Shown here in pieces: positions 7,090-13,833 of a stretch of DNA of 13,891 nt. How positions within the stretch are numbered: position 1 is the stretch's first letter; each line of letters begins with the position of its first letter. The translations under genes were made by a program, and so were the position numbers. Below the pieces are notes generated by a model. The model did no database searches and was not told the DNA's origin. It saw only the letters and a program-made list of their open reading frames with translations. This DNA is from Marinisporobacter balticus (GTDB taxonomy: Bacteria > Bacillota > Clostridia > Peptostreptococcales > Thermotaleaceae), in NCBI RefSeq assembly GCF_004345705.1, contig NZ_SLWV01000046.1:1-13891 (forward strand), in the 5' to 3' direction.

Positions 7090-7260
7090 CACTTACTTTA
7101 CATGAACTGCTCAAACTATGGAGCAAAGGAATATTCTCGTGTCAAGAAAATTACAAGTACATTTATTATAAGTACAACCATTTTTTTCTTATTATTTTTC
7201 ATTCCGCTTGCCATTATCCAAGGAATCACCAGCTTTAAGCGATATCATTTTTGTCTGCAG
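7090..7260 (+). pseudogene. MATE efflux protein fragment
   Basis: The plus strand encodes SNYGAKEYSRVKKI (from about 7111) and a hydrophobic helix (TFIISTTIFFLLFFIPLAII). The intact MATE gene downstream has YNYGAKKYIRLKKS in the same context, the conserved loop after GFQPIAG. Only one loop and one helix of about 12 helices remain, and the open frame 7102-7299 has no ribosome binding site. Confidence 0.55.
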
Positions 7261-7345
7261 AGGTTCGAAAGCATCCTGACCTATCAAGTAAGGTTCTAAA
7301 ATCTGATTTAGACTGAATTTAAGATGTTTTTGGAGGTGAAATTTA

Positions 7346-8335
7346 ATGAATAAACAATTATTTTTGGCCGATACTCAAAATCAGCTTTCTTTCGATGATA
7401 TGATTGAAAAAATAGAGAATATAGATAACCGAATAATATATCACTATAATAAAAATTACATGTATGGTAAAACTATACAATATGAAATGTTTAAAGGTAT
7501 ATGGATTGTTTATCATGATTTAGCATTAAAAAGATCAGACCTTTTTCCATTAGAAGTTAATGGCTTTATTCAAATAAACTATTGTATTTCTGGAAGATGT
7601 GAATTACATTATAAGAATAATAAAGTGTTTTATGTAGGCGCTGGTGATTTTGTAGTTGGTCTTTTAAAAAATAAACAATATAAACATAGTTTTCCTCTTG
7701 GTAATTATAATGGAATCTCCATAATTACAACTGAAGAAAAATTAGACAATTTCTTAAAAACAATTTTTCCAGAAACTAAGATAACAAGCAAGAAACTTCT
7801 TTTGAAAATTGAAGAGTGCGATGAATACATCGTGTTATCTAATAATCTTGAAATAAAAAATATTATGGAAGAAATTATTTTATCCAATCATGATTTCTGG
7901 AAAGAGAAAGCTGTTATTAAATTTGCCGAACTTATTTTGTTATTAATTTCCAATGATATAGAATTTTATCAATTAACTGGAAAATATTATGATAAGCAAT
8001 TAATAAATAAGGTTAAACAAATAAAACAAGAAGTAACTGCTAACATAGAGGTTTATACTAAAATTGAAGAAATTGCTCAAAAATATCATATTAGTTCTAA
8101 AACATTTGCGGATTGTTTTAAAGCAGTATACAGGAAAACGTATTATGCGTTTATTAAAGAATTTAGGGTTAAAAAAGCATCAGAATTACTTCGGTCGGAA
8201 AATTTAACCATTGGAGAAGTTGCCATTAGGGTAGGTTATTTAAATGCTAGTAAATTTTCTAAAGCTTTTTTAGATATAATGGGGGTCACGCCAATTTGCT
8301 TCAGAAAAAACAATTCACTTACCGTTTTGGATTAA
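7346..8335 (+). CDS. AraC-family transcriptional regulator
   Basis: A 329-residue cytoplasmic regulator. The N-terminal half (about 45-130) has a cupin-like sensing pattern (INYCISGRCELHYKNN, then GAGDFVVGLL). The C-terminal 100 residues carry two helix-turn-helix units: IEEIAQKYHISSKTFADCF (about 230-248) and LTIGEVAIRVGYLNASKFSK (277-296), ending in the M-G-V-T-P box, where the last position before the tail reads CFRK instead of the usual YRK. The site GGAGGTG (7332-7338) lies 7 nt before ATG. It precedes a MATE pump gene in the same direction, a frequent pairing, so it probably controls that pump in response to a small molecule; the ligand is unknown. Its 3' end is duplicated in decayed form behind the MATE gene. 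Confidence 0.88.
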   Translation: MNKQLFLADTQNQLSFDDMIEKIENIDNRIIYHYNKNYMYGKTIQYEMFKGIWIVYHDLALKRSDLFPLEVNGFIQINYCISGRCELHYKNNKVFYVGAGDFVVGLLKNKQYKHSFPLGNYNGISIITTEEKLDNFLKTIFPETKITSKKLLLKIEECDEYIVLSNNLEIKNIMEEIILSNHDFWKEKAVIKFAELILLLISNDIEFYQLTGKYYDKQLINKVKQIKQEVTANIEVYTKIEEIAQKYHISSKTFADCFKAVYRKTYYAFIKEFRVKKASELLRSENLTIGEVAIRVGYLNASKFSKAFLDIMGVTPICFRKNNSLTVLD

Positions 8336-8370
8336 AAGGGAATAAATAGAGTAGATGAATAAATATTAGT

Positions 8371-8422
8371 AGGATATAATTTTAGAAGGTTAGCATAGTC
8401 TAACCTTCTAAAATTATATCCT
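8371..8422. terminator. Perfect 23-bp inverted repeat, probable terminator after the AraC gene
   Basis: The left arm (8371-8393) and right arm (8400-8422) are exact reverse complements of 23 nt, with loop CATAGT. The centre reads AGAAGGTTAG-CATAGT-CTAACCTTCT. Only GTTTG follows on the plus strand, while the A/T-rich outer arm could serve as the U tract when partly melted. It lies 35 nt after the AraC stop, so termination is the simplest role, acting on either strand. The length and perfection are unusual for a terminator, and a mobile palindrome is an alternative. Confidence 0.55.
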
Positions 8423-8484
8423 GTTTGCATATTTGGAAAAACCTCAACAAAAATATCCATGAAAGCTCTAGATTTATCAATACG

Positions 8485-8524
8485 TTGAAATATCTGTTTG
8501 ATAATAATAAACAAGGTTATCAAA
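8485..8524 (+). promoter_or_regulatory. Putative MATE promoter region with inverted repeat
   Basis: TTTGATAA (8497-8504) and TTATCAAA (8517-8524) are exact inverted 8-mers, 12 nt apart. TTGAAA (8485-8490) with TAAACA (8508-8513) at 17-bp spacing would place the repeat across the promoter. The site lies 50 nt before the MATE start and could be an operator for the AraC-type regulator or another factor. The -10 match is poor. Confidence 0.3.
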
Positions 8525-8574
8525 TAAAGGCAGTAAGTTTAACTAATTAAAATATTATACAAGGAGAGTTAGAT

Positions 8575-9918
8575 ATGAATGAAAGAATTAGAATTATGAG
8601 TGAAGAAAGTATTCCTACAGCATTATTGAAATTTGGTATACCTGCAATTATTGGATTCCTTATAACTGCAATATATAATTTTGTAGATGCCATATTTGTT
8701 GGTAGATTGGGAACGAGTGCAATGGGAGCATTAGCTGTAGCATTTCCTATATCAATGATTAGTATAGGAATTGGTTTGATTTTGGGAAGCGGAGCAGCAT
8801 CCTATATTTCCAGACTTTTGGGAGAAGGCGAAATAAAACAGGCCAATGTAGCGTCTTCAATTGCATTTTTTGGAAGTCTGATTTTAGGAATAATTGCTAT
8901 AATACCATCTTTAATTTTTTTAAAACCAATATTAAGGTTTTTTGGAGCAACAGAGACGATATTGCCATTTGCAAAAGCTTATATGTATATTTTTATTCCA
9001 GGTTCGTTATTTAATGTTATAAATATAGCATTGAATCACTTAGCTAGAGCGGAAGGCGCAGCTAAAACAAGTATGAATACATTGTTAATAGGCGCTATTC
9101 TGAATATAATTTTAGATCCGATTTTCATCTATACTTTTCATCTGGGAATCAGTGGAGCTGCGATTGCAACGGTAATATCACAAATTTTATCTACAATTTT
9201 ATTACTTAGATTTTTTTACAGTGATAAAAGCAGTATTAAACTATCTATCAAGTATTTCACTTTATCTAAAAAAGTTCTGTTTGAAATAATCAAAATAGGA
9301 ATACCAAATCTTGTTACACAGATATTGTCAGGTGTATCAATGGGATTAATAAATTCAGCAGCTTTTCCTTATGGAGATACTGCAGTAGCTGCCATGGGAA
9401 TTGTTAACAGAATATTTGCTATAGGAAGCTATGTTATCTTAGGCTTTTCAAAGGGTTTCCAGCCTATTGCAGGATATAATTATGGAGCAAAAAAATATAT
9501 TCGTTTGAAGAAATCAATTAATGTTTCTCTTAAATGGACAACTTGTTTGTGTTTTATCTTAGCAATAATTCAGATTATATTTGCAAGCCCAATAGTATCA
9601 ATATTTACTAATGAATCTAGAGTTCTTGACATAGGGGTTCAAGCTTTAAGGGCTTATAGTATAGTGTTTCCGGTTTTTGGTTTTCAAACAATTTATATGA
9701 GCTTATTTTTAGCATTAGGAAAAGGAAGAGAAGGTCTAGTATTAAGCCTAGGAAGACAAGGTGTGTTTTTAATACCTATTGTGCTTATTTTACCACAAAT
9801 AATAGGTTTAAACGGTGTTATTCTTTCTCAACCAATAGCAGATCTATTAACAGTATTATTAACAATATTTTTTAATATTAAGTTGAAAAAGGATATGTTG
9901 GTAATGGAATCAATATAA
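8575..9918 (+). CDS. MATE-family multidrug/cation efflux transporter
   Basis: A 447-residue inner membrane protein with about 12 hydrophobic segments in two halves, each starting with a similar FGIPAII / IGIPNLV helix (about 20 and 241). Recognisable MATE features are NFVDAIFVGRLG (35-46), LARAEG (156-161), LNIILDPIFI (176-185) and GFQPIAGYNYGAKKY (294-308). The family exports cationic drugs or metabolites with Na+ or H+ gradient energy; this sequence is closest in style to the MepA-like group of Firmicutes. AAGGAGAG (8561-8568) precedes ATG by 6 nt. It follows the AraC-type gene after a long inverted repeat, so it probably has its own promoter. Substrate unknown. It is intact, in contrast to the MATE fragment at 7090-7260. 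Confidence 0.92.
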   Translation: MNERIRIMSEESIPTALLKFGIPAIIGFLITAIYNFVDAIFVGRLGTSAMGALAVAFPISMISIGIGLILGSGAASYISRLLGEGEIKQANVASSIAFFGSLILGIIAIIPSLIFLKPILRFFGATETILPFAKAYMYIFIPGSLFNVINIALNHLARAEGAAKTSMNTLLIGAILNIILDPIFIYTFHLGISGAAIATVISQILSTILLLRFFYSDKSSIKLSIKYFTLSKKVLFEIIKIGIPNLVTQILSGVSMGLINSAAFPYGDTAVAAMGIVNRIFAIGSYVILGFSKGFQPIAGYNYGAKKYIRLKKSINVSLKWTTCLCFILAIIQIIFASPIVSIFTNESRVLDIGVQALRAYSIVFPVFGFQTIYMSLFLALGKGREGLVLSLGRQGVFLIPIVLILPQIIGLNGVILSQPIADLLTVLLTIFFNIKLKKDMLVMESI

Positions 9919-9945
9919 TGATTAATTTATTTTTAAAGTTAAATA

Positions 9946-10002
9946 AAGTGCGTTAAGTCAATTTATTTTAGAAAAAGAAATTCATTTACTACTTTGTATT
10001 AA
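9946..10002 (+). pseudogene. Decayed second copy of the AraC gene 3' end
   Basis: The frame ending at TAA 10000-10002 reads VKSIYFRKRNSFTTLY, against VTPICFRKNNSLTVLD at the end of the intact AraC gene. The two copies align without gaps at a fixed offset of 1667 nt and keep the same stop position; over 8302-8362 versus 9969-10029 I count 48 of 61 identical bases, including the non-coding AAATAGAGTAGA after the stop. Similarity fades upstream of about 9946. This is a remnant of a second AraC gene or of a duplication that carried the gene end past the MATE gene. Confidence 0.7.
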
Positions 10003-10107
10003 AAAGAAACAAATAGAGTAGAGTAATAAGAATTGCTATATGATATGGTATGTGGGAACACGTCGGAGAAAATTGATTAATTTTGATAAGAAAATATAAA
10101 AAAAATG

Positions 10108-10148
10108 AGGGTTGAGAAATTTAAAAATCCCAGCCCTTATTTCTTTAT
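10108..10148. terminator. Bidirectional terminator between MATE gene and the minus-strand gene
   Basis: AGGGTTGAGA (10108-10117) pairs with TCCCAGCCCT (10128-10137) with one G-U pair and one A-C mismatch. The plus-strand side is followed by TATTTCTTTAT. On the minus strand the stem is followed by a run of eight T (complement of 10098-10105), a stronger signal. It would end both the MATE transcript and the transcript of the converging gene at 10178-10546. Confidence 0.65.
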
Positions 10149-10177
10149 ATTTGTGATTTATTATTAATTTGCTCTAA

Positions 10178-10546
10178 TTATCTTAAATCTGAAGGAATAG
10201 CTTTATTAGACCAAAAACATTTACAAATAATACCAATAGACATACTACCCCAATTATATGTTTTGACAAATATATTTTGCTTATGATTCTTAAATGCTAA
10301 ATTTAAAGTTCTAATGGCTAAATCTGATGTAATTTCTTTGCCATTGAGTGTTGCGCTATTATAGCGTTTACTACCATTACTCAAATAAAGTTGAATCATT
10401 TGATTCTTGAATTTATAATAAGAATTTATTCGAGAAAATAATATTATTGACATAAAAATATAAAATGATAAAATGGTAATTGAGAATGCAAGTGATTTGC
10501 AATAAGGAAGAGGTAGAATTAATTTAAAAAAGGGTTTTATATACAT
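10178..10546 (-). CDS. Small membrane-anchored protein of unknown function
   Basis: A 122-residue product. A hydrophobic segment at about 17-37 (SLAFSITILSFYIFMSIILF) follows a short basic N-terminus, with no clear cleavage site, so it is probably anchored with the rest outside. The remainder is polar (LSNGSKRYNSATLNGKEI, then KTYNWGSMSIGIICKCFWSN) and I do not recognise it. GGAGGT (complement of 10556-10561) precedes ATG by about 9 nt, and a strong terminator follows the stop on this strand, both of which support a real gene. It stands alone between converging and diverging neighbours. It could be the truncated remainder of a longer exported protein. Confidence 0.6.
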   Translation of the reverse strand: MYIKPFFKLILPLPYCKSLAFSITILSFYIFMSIILFSRINSYYKFKNQMIQLYLSNGSKRYNSATLNGKEITSDLAIRTLNLAFKNHKQNIFVKTYNWGSMSIGIICKCFWSNKAIPSDLR

Positions 10547-10656
10547 ACTAGTGATACCTCCAGTACATAGTCCTGTAAAGTATCAGCCAACACCTAGATA
10601 AATGGCTAAATTTAGAGAATCTAAAGTTTGTTTTTCTATAGGGGGTTCCTACTGAG
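10547..10656. other. Short intergenic stretch, control region of the minus-strand gene
   Basis: Apart from the ribosome binding site of the minus-strand gene I see no clear promoter or conserved structure. Together with the ZnuC relic that follows, this gives about 480 nt without an intact gene. Confidence 0.35.
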
Positions 10657-10874
10657 GGAGCCAATATTTTACTAAAGGTAGAAGATTTAAATAAAGATAT
10701 ATAGGAATATTAGAATTAAAAAATAGACAAATTGAACAATTATCAGGAGGACAACTACAAAAGGTACTTATAGCCAGGGCTTTAATTACAGATTCTAAAA
10801 TTCTTATATTATCTGTAAGAGGATACTTTGTTGTTACTTTTATTGGTAAAACATTAAATAAAAATGAAGTTTAA
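10657..10874 (+). pseudogene. ZnuC-like ABC transporter ATPase relic
   Basis: A first piece, ANILLKVEDLNKDI (from about 10660), looks like the start of an ABC ATPase and ends at a stop. In another frame follows LELKNRQIEQLSGGQLQKVL and then IARALITDSKILIL, the ABC signature and the run-up to Walker B, with the N-R-Q-I-x-x-L-S-G-G-Q-x-Q pattern I associate with ZnuC/MntB-type metal importers. The Walker A region is deleted and the Walker B aspartates are replaced by an unrelated tail (SVRGYFVVTFIGKTL) that ends at TAA 10872-10874. Not functional. Zinc or manganese uptake would have been the role of the intact protein. Confidence 0.65.
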
Positions 10875-11028
10875 TCATATAGGAAAGAATATATATGTAT
10901 AAAATTGTATATATGCTACTTTTTATGAAATAGATAAGTCAGAACTCAGTTGTAATAAATTGAACTTTAATAAAGCTGATTAGAAAGCATTTTAGTGTAC
11001 TGTTGATTCTAAGGGAGGGATTAAGCAG

Positions 11029-12111
11029 ATGATTTCAAGATCTATTATGAATAAAGTTGAAAATGTAATCATTTTTCTGTTAAGTATTTTAATAATGATC
11101 TTTTTATTCAATATTATAATTAACTTTGAAGGAGATGCATTCTCCGTTATTCAAAAAGATTATTTAGAAGGATTCACTGTAGTCTTTTTAAGTATAATAT
11201 TAGAAGTGATACCTTTTGTAATGATTGGTACTTTTATATCATCGATAATTCAAATATTTGTATCAGAAAGAACTATAGTTAAAATTATTCCTAAAAACAG
11301 ACTTGTAGGACTTATTGCTGCTTCTTTAATGGGAATTATATTTCCAGTATGTGAATGTGCAATAGTACCTATAATGAGAAGACTAATCAAAAAAGGAGTA
11401 CCTCTTTATATAGCTGTAACATTTATGCTTGCAGTTCCTATAGTAAATCCTGTAGTATTAGCTTCTACTTATTATGCATTTTCTGATCAAACTTACATGG
11501 TGTTTTTAAGAGGATTTTTAGGTTTAATGAGTGCTATTTTAATAGGTCATATAATAGGAATTATACAATATAAAAATGATCCATTAAAAAATAACACTCT
11601 GCATGAACATATAGGATGTAGTGATGAACATGATCACCAGCACCATCATAGTTGTGGTTGTGGACATCATCATCACTCAGTAAGTGTCAGTAAAAGAGGT
11701 TTTTTTTCAAAAATTATTGATATAATAGAGCATACAAGCTTAGAGCTATATGATGTTGGTAAATTTTTGATAATCGGAGCCTTTTTATCTGCATTAATGC
11801 AAACATTTGTATCTAGAAGCTATATCTTATCAATAGGACAGGGAAAAGTATCTTCAACTATAGTAATGATGATTTTAGCATTTGTGCTTTCATTATGTTC
11901 AGAAGCTGACGCATTTATAGCTAGAACATTTGTTGGTCAATTTACGACTGGTTCTATAGTAGGATTTCTAATATTAGGTCCAATGATAGACATAAAAAAT
12001 ACGCTGATGTTGAGTGGCTCATTTAAAATGAAATTTGTAGTAAAACTAATAACTATCATATCCTTAGTATGTTTTATTATGGCTATGTTAGTAAATATTA
12101 TAGGGATATAG
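11029..12111 (+). CDS. DUF318/ArsP-type permease with His/Cys-rich loop
   Basis: A 360-residue membrane protein with about 8-9 hydrophobic helices. FPVCECAIVPIMRRLIKKGV (105-124) and the later LSLCSEADAFIA (287-297) are the paired conserved motifs of the DUF318/ArsP permease family (B. subtilis YcgR/YraQ type). Between the two halves lies a hydrophilic loop (about 190-217) with 11 His and 3 Cys, including HQHHHSCGCGHHHH (203-216), which looks like a metal-binding segment. GGGAGG (11013-11018) precedes ATG by 10 nt. The TIGR03943-family partner follows 8 nt downstream, the usual pairing, and a ZnuC-like relic lies upstream. Transport of a metal or metal complex is plausible but the substrate of this family pair is not established to my knowledge. 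Confidence 0.9.
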   Translation: MISRSIMNKVENVIIFLLSILIMIFLFNIIINFEGDAFSVIQKDYLEGFTVVFLSIILEVIPFVMIGTFISSIIQIFVSERTIVKIIPKNRLVGLIAASLMGIIFPVCECAIVPIMRRLIKKGVPLYIAVTFMLAVPIVNPVVLASTYYAFSDQTYMVFLRGFLGLMSAILIGHIIGIIQYKNDPLKNNTLHEHIGCSDEHDHQHHHSCGCGHHHHSVSVSKRGFFSKIIDIIEHTSLELYDVGKFLIIGAFLSALMQTFVSRSYILSIGQGKVSSTIVMMILAFVLSLCSEADAFIARTFVGQFTTGSIVGFLILGPMIDIKNTLMLSGSFKMKFVVKLITIISLVCFIMAMLVNIIGI

Positions 12112-12119
12112 GTGATAAA

Positions 12120-12893
12120 ATGAAAAGATTTAATATAAATGAATTAATATGGTTCATAATACTTATTTCGTTTCCCTACTATATTTATAAGCTATTTGCC
12201 ACAGGGGAAATAAACATATATATGAATCCCAAAATGTTTAAATATGTACTTTTTTCTTTTTGCGTTTTTGTATTACTATCTATATTTCAAATTAGAAGAA
12301 TATTTAATTCTAACAAAGTTAAAAAAATAAAATTAGGATATATTATATTTATAATTCCATTGTTTTTGGCTTTTGTAGTAAATCCAGATCGTTTAAATGC
12401 GCGAATAGTGTCTAATAAAGGCGTAAGTATAGTTGATAATAATTCAGATAATAGAGGAAAATCTATTATTAATAATAATGAAGACTCCATACAAATTGAT
12501 ATAAATACGAATAGTGATCGTATAAATAATCTCGATGCAGAAAAGTTTAGAGACACTTTAGAGAATGTATATGTAAATTTAGATAGCATGATGGGTGAAG
12601 AAGTTGAGCTATCAGGTTTTATCTATAGAGAATTAGATTTTTCTACAAATAGATTTGTGATTTCTAGATTATTAATGAGTTGTTGTGCTGCTGATGCTCA
12701 AGTTACTGGATTATTATGTGAATGGGATGAGGGGAGCAAGCTTCAAGATAATGTGTGGATTAAAGTTACAGGTATAATTGATTCAACTACTCATTATAAT
12801 AAATATACTGAAAAAGAAGAAACTATACCATTGATTAAAGTTATTAAAGTTGAAAGTATTAAACCACCTAAAGATCAATATATATATCCATAA
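12120..12893 (+). CDS. TIGR03943-family membrane protein, partner of the DUF318 permease
   Basis: A 257-residue protein with three N-terminal hydrophobic segments (about 8-26, 41-57 and 73-87), a low-complexity Asn/Asp/Ser-rich stretch (about 98-135), then a conserved extracytoplasmic domain containing VELSGFIYRELDF (162-174), RFVISRLLMSCCAADAQ (178-194) and WIKVTGI. The paired cysteines C188 and C189 in MSCCAADA are the family hallmark (YcgQ-like). ATG at 12120 is preceded by AGGTG (12110-12114) 5 nt upstream, which overlaps the end of the permease gene, so translation is coupled; a longer frame from 12069 has no site. The pair probably forms one transport complex. Function unknown; the Cys pair and the partner's His-rich loop suggest metal handling. 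Confidence 0.88.
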   Translation: MKRFNINELIWFIILISFPYYIYKLFATGEINIYMNPKMFKYVLFSFCVFVLLSIFQIRRIFNSNKVKKIKLGYIIFIIPLFLAFVVNPDRLNARIVSNKGVSIVDNNSDNRGKSIINNNEDSIQIDINTNSDRINNLDAEKFRDTLENVYVNLDSMMGEEVELSGFIYRELDFSTNRFVISRLLMSCCAADAQVTGLLCEWDEGSKLQDNVWIKVTGIIDSTTHYNKYTEKEETIPLIKVIKVESIKPPKDQYIYP

Positions 12894-12910
12894 TATAGAT
12901 AAATGTTATA

Positions 12911-12947
12911 GTAGGAAATACTTTGAAAATGTGTTTTCTGCTTTTTT
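12911..12947 (+). terminator. Terminator of the permease operon
   Basis: GTAGGAAA (12911-12918) can pair with TTTTCTGC (12934-12941) with two wobble pairs across a 15-nt loop, followed directly by TTTTTT (12942-12947). It lies 18 nt after the stop codon. The stem is modest but the T run and position are right. Confidence 0.5.
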
Positions 12948-12960
12948 AGATTATAAAAAT

Positions 12961-13167
12961 TAAAACATACTTGTAAAGTTTCTTGATAATAAGTACAGGG
13001 CATGATAGGCTCGTTGTCAAGAGAACCGTAGAATAAATGGCTAGAAAATCAAAATCACGAGAGATCATGTAAAAAACAACGAAAAGCTAACTCTGGGGTG
13101 TCAAATTTATCGAGAAAAGGTCAACAAAGTTTATTTCGTGATTAGCAGCAAAGTATTTATGAGCCAT
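12961..13167 (-). pseudogene. Probable relic of an IS1182-like transposase N-terminus
   Basis: The minus strand from ATG at 13167 reads one frame of about 69 codons broken by a single TAG: KYFAANHEINFVDLFSINL, then ISRDFDFLAIYS and CPVLIIKKLYKYVL. This follows the N-terminal plan of IS1182-type transposases (K-Y-F-x-x-N-x-x-Q-x-x-L-F..., then D-x-S-x-I-Y ... P-x-x-L-x-K-x-L-x-Y-x-Y-L), though the Ile-Pro-x-x-His motif that should lie between is lost. No ribosome binding site is visible. Identification is by pattern and may be wrong. Confidence 0.35.
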
Positions 13168-13348
13168 TAATTAAAAATTTTATAATAAGGATATAATTTC
13201 AAAACTTATTTTTATTTACCAACCTGTTTAAATATTAAATATGTTACCAATAATTGATCTCTTTTTTAAGTATAGACTTTTATATATACTAATAGTACAT
13301 ATAGAATCGTTGACATAATATATAAAAATACTTAAAAGGAGGGAACCT
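13168..13348. other. Very AT-rich leader of the secreted coiled-coil gene
   Basis: The stretch is nearly all A and T, with AGGAGG (13336-13341) before the next gene. TTGACA (13310-13315) is the best -35 match, but a -10 at the right distance would overlap the ribosome binding site, so the real promoter is probably further upstream and I cannot place it. Confidence 0.35.
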
Positions 13349-13768
13349 ATGAGGTTTAAAAAAAGTATTATTACAACTGTATTACTACTTGCTGTTGCTT
13401 GTAGTACAATAGTTTTTGCAGCAACACCTAGCCTATATCAAACTGTGAAAACTAGACTATTCTCTATTGCGGATACTTATTTAAATAGAGAATCTGCGTT
13501 GATAGAAAGTGGGCAACAAAATCAGTTGCAATTAAATCAATATGTTGAAAGTATAGAAGATGAGATGCGGCAAGAGCTAGATGGCTATGAACAACAGCAG
13601 ATTGAAGCAGCAAAACAAGAAATACAAGAACAAATCAACGCAGTAAAAGCACAAATTGATCAAGAGAGACAGCAAATAGAGATTGATATCAAAGAAAATA
13701 TTAAACAAAAAATTAGAAGAGATTTAGAAAAAGAGCTTGAAAAAATAGAAAGAGAATTAAATAAGTAG
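13349..13768 (+). CDS. Secreted coiled-coil protein of unknown function
   Basis: 139 residues. The N-terminus (MRFKKS, then the hydrophobic run IITTVLLLAVACSTIVFA) is a signal peptide with a likely cleavage after VFA (24) before ATPS; a lipoprotein reading at C18 (AVAC) is possible but the residue at -3 does not fit well. From about 50 to the end the protein is rich in Glu, Gln, Lys and Ile with heptad-like spacing (EQQQIEAAKQEIQEQINAV, then the KIRRDLEKELEKIERELNK tail), predicting one long coiled coil outside the membrane or in the cell wall. The site AGGAGG lies 7 nt before ATG. No catalytic motif is visible and I do not recognise a family. It is a single-gene unit beside an IS3-type element. 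Confidence 0.75.
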   Translation: MRFKKSIITTVLLLAVACSTIVFAATPSLYQTVKTRLFSIADTYLNRESALIESGQQNQLQLNQYVESIEDEMRQELDGYEQQQIEAAKQEIQEQINAVKAQIDQERQQIEIDIKENIKQKIRRDLEKELEKIERELNK

Positions 13769-13784
13769 AAATAATAAAAAAAGC

Positions 13785-13833
13785 TAGGGGGATCTGTAAA
13801 ATGTACCCTTTGTCAAGGACAATTTAAAAAAGC
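13785..13833. repeat. Probable terminal region of an IS3-type element
   Basis: Between the coiled-coil gene and the transposase stop lie GGGGATCTGTAAAATGTACC and TTTGTCAAGGACAA. This is the non-coding end expected behind the 3' end of the transposase gene, so the element's inverted repeat should be here. The exact boundary (13785-13800) cannot be set without the other end. Confidence 0.45.

Noticed and set aside
7303..7318. DtxR-like sequence TGATTTAGACTGAA before the intact AraC gene
   Set aside because: It shares TTTAGACT with the operator at 5629-5642 but is not palindromic, so it is not a convincing site.
7705..8523. Minus-strand open frames at 7705-7887 and 8332-8523
   Set aside because: The first is antisense to the AraC gene; the second reads through the long palindrome and has no family-like sequence or ribosome binding site.
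12287..12589. 100-codon minus-strand open frame
   Set aside because: Antisense to the TIGR03943-family gene; its composition follows from the AT-rich, Asn-rich stretch of that gene.
13310..13338. TTGACA followed at 17 bp by TAAAAG as promoter of the coiled-coil gene
   Set aside because: Transcription would start after the ribosome binding site, so this cannot be the working promoter.
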